Positions 62,566 through 64,000 of a stretch of DNA of 64,000 nt are shown here, in pieces. Every line of letters starts with the position of its first letter. The first letter of the stretch is position 1. The DNA is from Pleomorphomonas koreensis DSM 23070 (GTDB lineage: Bacteria > Pseudomonadota > Alphaproteobacteria > Rhizobiales > Pleomorphomonadaceae), in NCBI RefSeq assembly GCF_000425185.1, contig NZ_AULH01000012.1, forward strand, positions 62,001 to 126,000. The letters are read 5' to 3'. The notes below the pieces were generated by a model that worked only from the letters and a program-made list of their open reading frames with translations, was not told the DNA's origin and ran no database searches. The position numbers and the translations under genes are program-made.

Positions 62566-64000
62566 GTGTCCGCGAACACGCCCAACATGCCCACGTCGCT
62601 GCCCACCGATCCCTGGCGTCTGGTCGAAACCGCCTGGGAGCCCGGTGCCAACCTGTTGCGCGAGACGCTGTTCGCGCTCGGCAACGGCCATATCGGCACC
62701 CGTGGCAGCCATGACGAGACCTGGCGCGGCGACGTCGAGGCCAGCATGGAAGGCACCTACGTCAACGGCTTCTACGATACCGAGGCGATCCGCTATCCCG
62801 AGAACGCCTACGGCTTCGCCCGCGTCAACGAGTTCATGCTGAACCTGCCCAACGCCAAGGGCGTCGAGATCGGCATCGACGGCGAGCGCTTCAACCTCGC
62901 CACCGGCACCATCCTCGCCTACGAGCGCAGCCTCGACTTCCGCGAGGGCGTGCTGGTGCGTTCCGTCGAGTGGAAGTCGCCGGCCGGTCGCCGGCTGCGC
63001 ATCGTCTCGAAGCGTCTTGTCAGCCTCGCCCACAGCGCCATCCTCGCCCAGCAGGTGACGGTGACGCCGCTCGACGCCGATGCCGCGATCGAGTTCACCG
63101 CCACCATCGACAGCGCCGTGCGTGGGGGAGGGGAGAGCTTCGACCCGCGCCTCGGCTCCGGCGCCTCCGCCCGGGCGCTCACCGCCGTCGAGTCTTCCGT
63201 CGAACCGGGCCGGGCGGTGCTGGTCTGCCGCACCCGCCACAGCGGCCTGACGCTGCGTGTCGAGACGCTCGCCTCGGTGGCCGGCGCCGACAGCACGGCC
63301 GACGAGGCGGACGGCATCCTCGCCCAGCGCTTCCGCGTCGCCGCCAGAGCCGGCGAAGCCGTGACGCTTCAGAAGATCACCGCCATCGTCACCAGCCGCG
63401 ACGCGCCGGCCGAGGCGCTCGCCGGCCGCGCCGCCGACGCGCTGGAGGCCGCGCGCACCCAGGGCTTCGAGGGTCTGGCCGCCGAGCAGCGCGCCAGTCT
63501 CGCCGTCTTCTGGGACAAGGCCGACATCGAGATCGAGGGCGACGACGCCCTGTCGCAGGGCCTGCACTTCAATCTCTACCATCTCTACCAGGCGATCGGC
63601 CGCGACGGCCGCACCAACATCGCCGCCAAGGGCCTGACCGGCGAGGGCTACGAGGGCCATTCCTTCTGGGACACCGAGATCTACGTGCTGCCGGTGTTTC
63701 TGCGCACCATGCCGGAACTGGCCCGCGCCGTGCTCTGCCACCGCATCGGCTATCTCGACAAGGCGCGGGCGCGGGCCCGCGACCTCGGCCATGCCCGCGG
63801 CGCGCTCTACCCCTGGCGGACCATCACCGGCGAGGAATGCTCGGCCTATTTCCCGGCGGGAACGGCGCAGTACCACATCAACGCCGACATCGCCTTCGCC
63901 ATCAAGCAGTATGTCGAGACGACCGGCGACGTCTCGCTGCTCACCGACGGCGCGGCGGAACTGGTGTTCGAGACGGCGCGCGTCTGGGCCGATCTCGCTC
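62566..64000 (+). CDS. GH65 disaccharide phosphorylase (trehalose/kojibiose/nigerose/maltose type), 3' end outside window
   Basis: 478 residues visible, about 60% of a normal GH65 (about 770 aa). Start GTG 62566, chosen since AAGGAGA ends 5 bases upstream; ATG 62587 is also in frame. It would split an alpha-linked disaccharide with phosphate to beta-glucose 1-phosphate and glucose. The N-terminal beta-sandwich begins WRLVETAWEPGANLLRETLFALGNGHIGTRG; the barrel includes GEGYEGHSFWDTEIY, YPWRTITGEECSAYFPAG and TAQYHINADIAFAI, close to trehalose/kojibiose-type members. A beta-phosphoglucomutase gene is expected downstream. Confidence 0.9.
   Translation, partial: MSANTPNMPTSLPTDPWRLVETAWEPGANLLRETLFALGNGHIGTRGSHDETWRGDVEASMEGTYVNGFYDTEAIRYPENAYGFARVNEFMLNLPNAKGVEIGIDGERFNLATGTILAYERSLDFREGVLVRSVEWKSPAGRRLRIVSKRLVSLAHSAILAQQVTVTPLDADAAIEFTATIDSAVRGGGESFDPRLGSGASARALTAVESSVEPGRAVLVCRTRHSGLTLRVETLASVAGADSTADEADGILAQRFRVAARAGEAVTLQKITAIVTSRDAPAEALAGRAADALEAARTQGFEGLAAEQRASLAVFWDKADIEIEGDDALSQGLHFNLYHLYQAIGRDGRTNIAAKGLTGEGYEGHSFWDTEIYVLPVFLRTMPELARAVLCHRIGYLDKARARARDLGHARGALYPWRTITGEECSAYFPAGTAQYHINADIAFAIKQYVETTGDVSLLTDGAAELVFETARVWADLA

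Overview
The window is GC-rich bacterial chromosome with dense operons. Several traits point to an alphaproteobacterium of the Hyphomicrobiales (Rhizobiales) type that can respire nitrate: an exact EcfG general-stress promoter (GGAAC-N16-CGTT), an AglR-like LacI regulator, many ABC sugar importers, and a narR/narK-fusion/narGHJI cluster. A Pleomorphomonas-like facultative anaerobe would fit, but that is only a guess. I saw no rRNA, tRNA, CRISPR array, insertion sequence or phage gene.

Layout. (1) 1-423: the end of an IclR regulator. (2) 0.44-11.7 kb: a divergent pair of operons. On the minus strand lie lacI, a GH94 phosphorylase, gluconokinase and edd; on the plus strand lie a CUT1 sugar ABC importer and an AraC regulator. 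The GH94 enzyme carries the residues known to bind the gluconate carboxylate in cellobionic acid phosphorylase. With gntK and edd this gives cellobionate -> G1P + gluconate -> 6-phosphogluconate -> KDPG. (3) 12.1-20.2 kb: an IclR-controlled catabolic unit for an unknown acid, with an HpaI-type aldolase, SDR, RraA-type protein, DapA-family lyase and a polar-amino-acid-type ABC importer. Two promoters in it share the operator TTCCG-N5-CGGAA. (4) 20.8-23.7 kb: an L-fucose-isomerase-family protein and a LacI/Cra-like regulator.

(5) 24.8-38.1 kb is the most interesting region. One block, all on the plus strand, joins a ribose-type ABC importer, ribokinase, RbsD-type pyranase and a DeoC aldolase to a complete corrinoid methyl-transfer set: two uroporphyrinogen-decarboxylase-fold methyltransferases, a corrinoid protein, a RACE-type ferredoxin/ATPase reactivase and a DUF1638 protein, with LacI and AraC regulators. 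I infer a pathway that imports a methylated sugar-like compound, removes the methyl group through B12 chemistry, and degrades the sugar.

(6) 38.4-40.4 kb: an exported Ntn-hydrolase and an outer-membrane beta-barrel, followed by an AT-rich gap. (7) 41.1-54.8 kb: respiratory nitrate reduction, with a NarR-like regulator, NarK1-NarK2 fusion, NarGHJI, a parvulin PPIase, a small unknown protein, and MoeA and MoaA for the molybdenum cofactor. (8) 55.3-60.0 kb: an FGGY kinase; a stress unit (two small hydrophilic proteins and an isoaspartate methyltransferase/erythromycin-esterase fusion) under an EcfG promoter; and a YbhB/PEBP protein. (9) 60.1-64.0 kb: an AglR-like LacI regulator diverging from a degenerate amidase-signature protein and a GH65 disaccharide phosphorylase cut by the window end.

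The theme is phosphorolytic sugar use plus carbon scavenging in an organism that also lives without oxygen. That setting suits both the nitrate reductase and the oxygen-sensitive corrinoid system.
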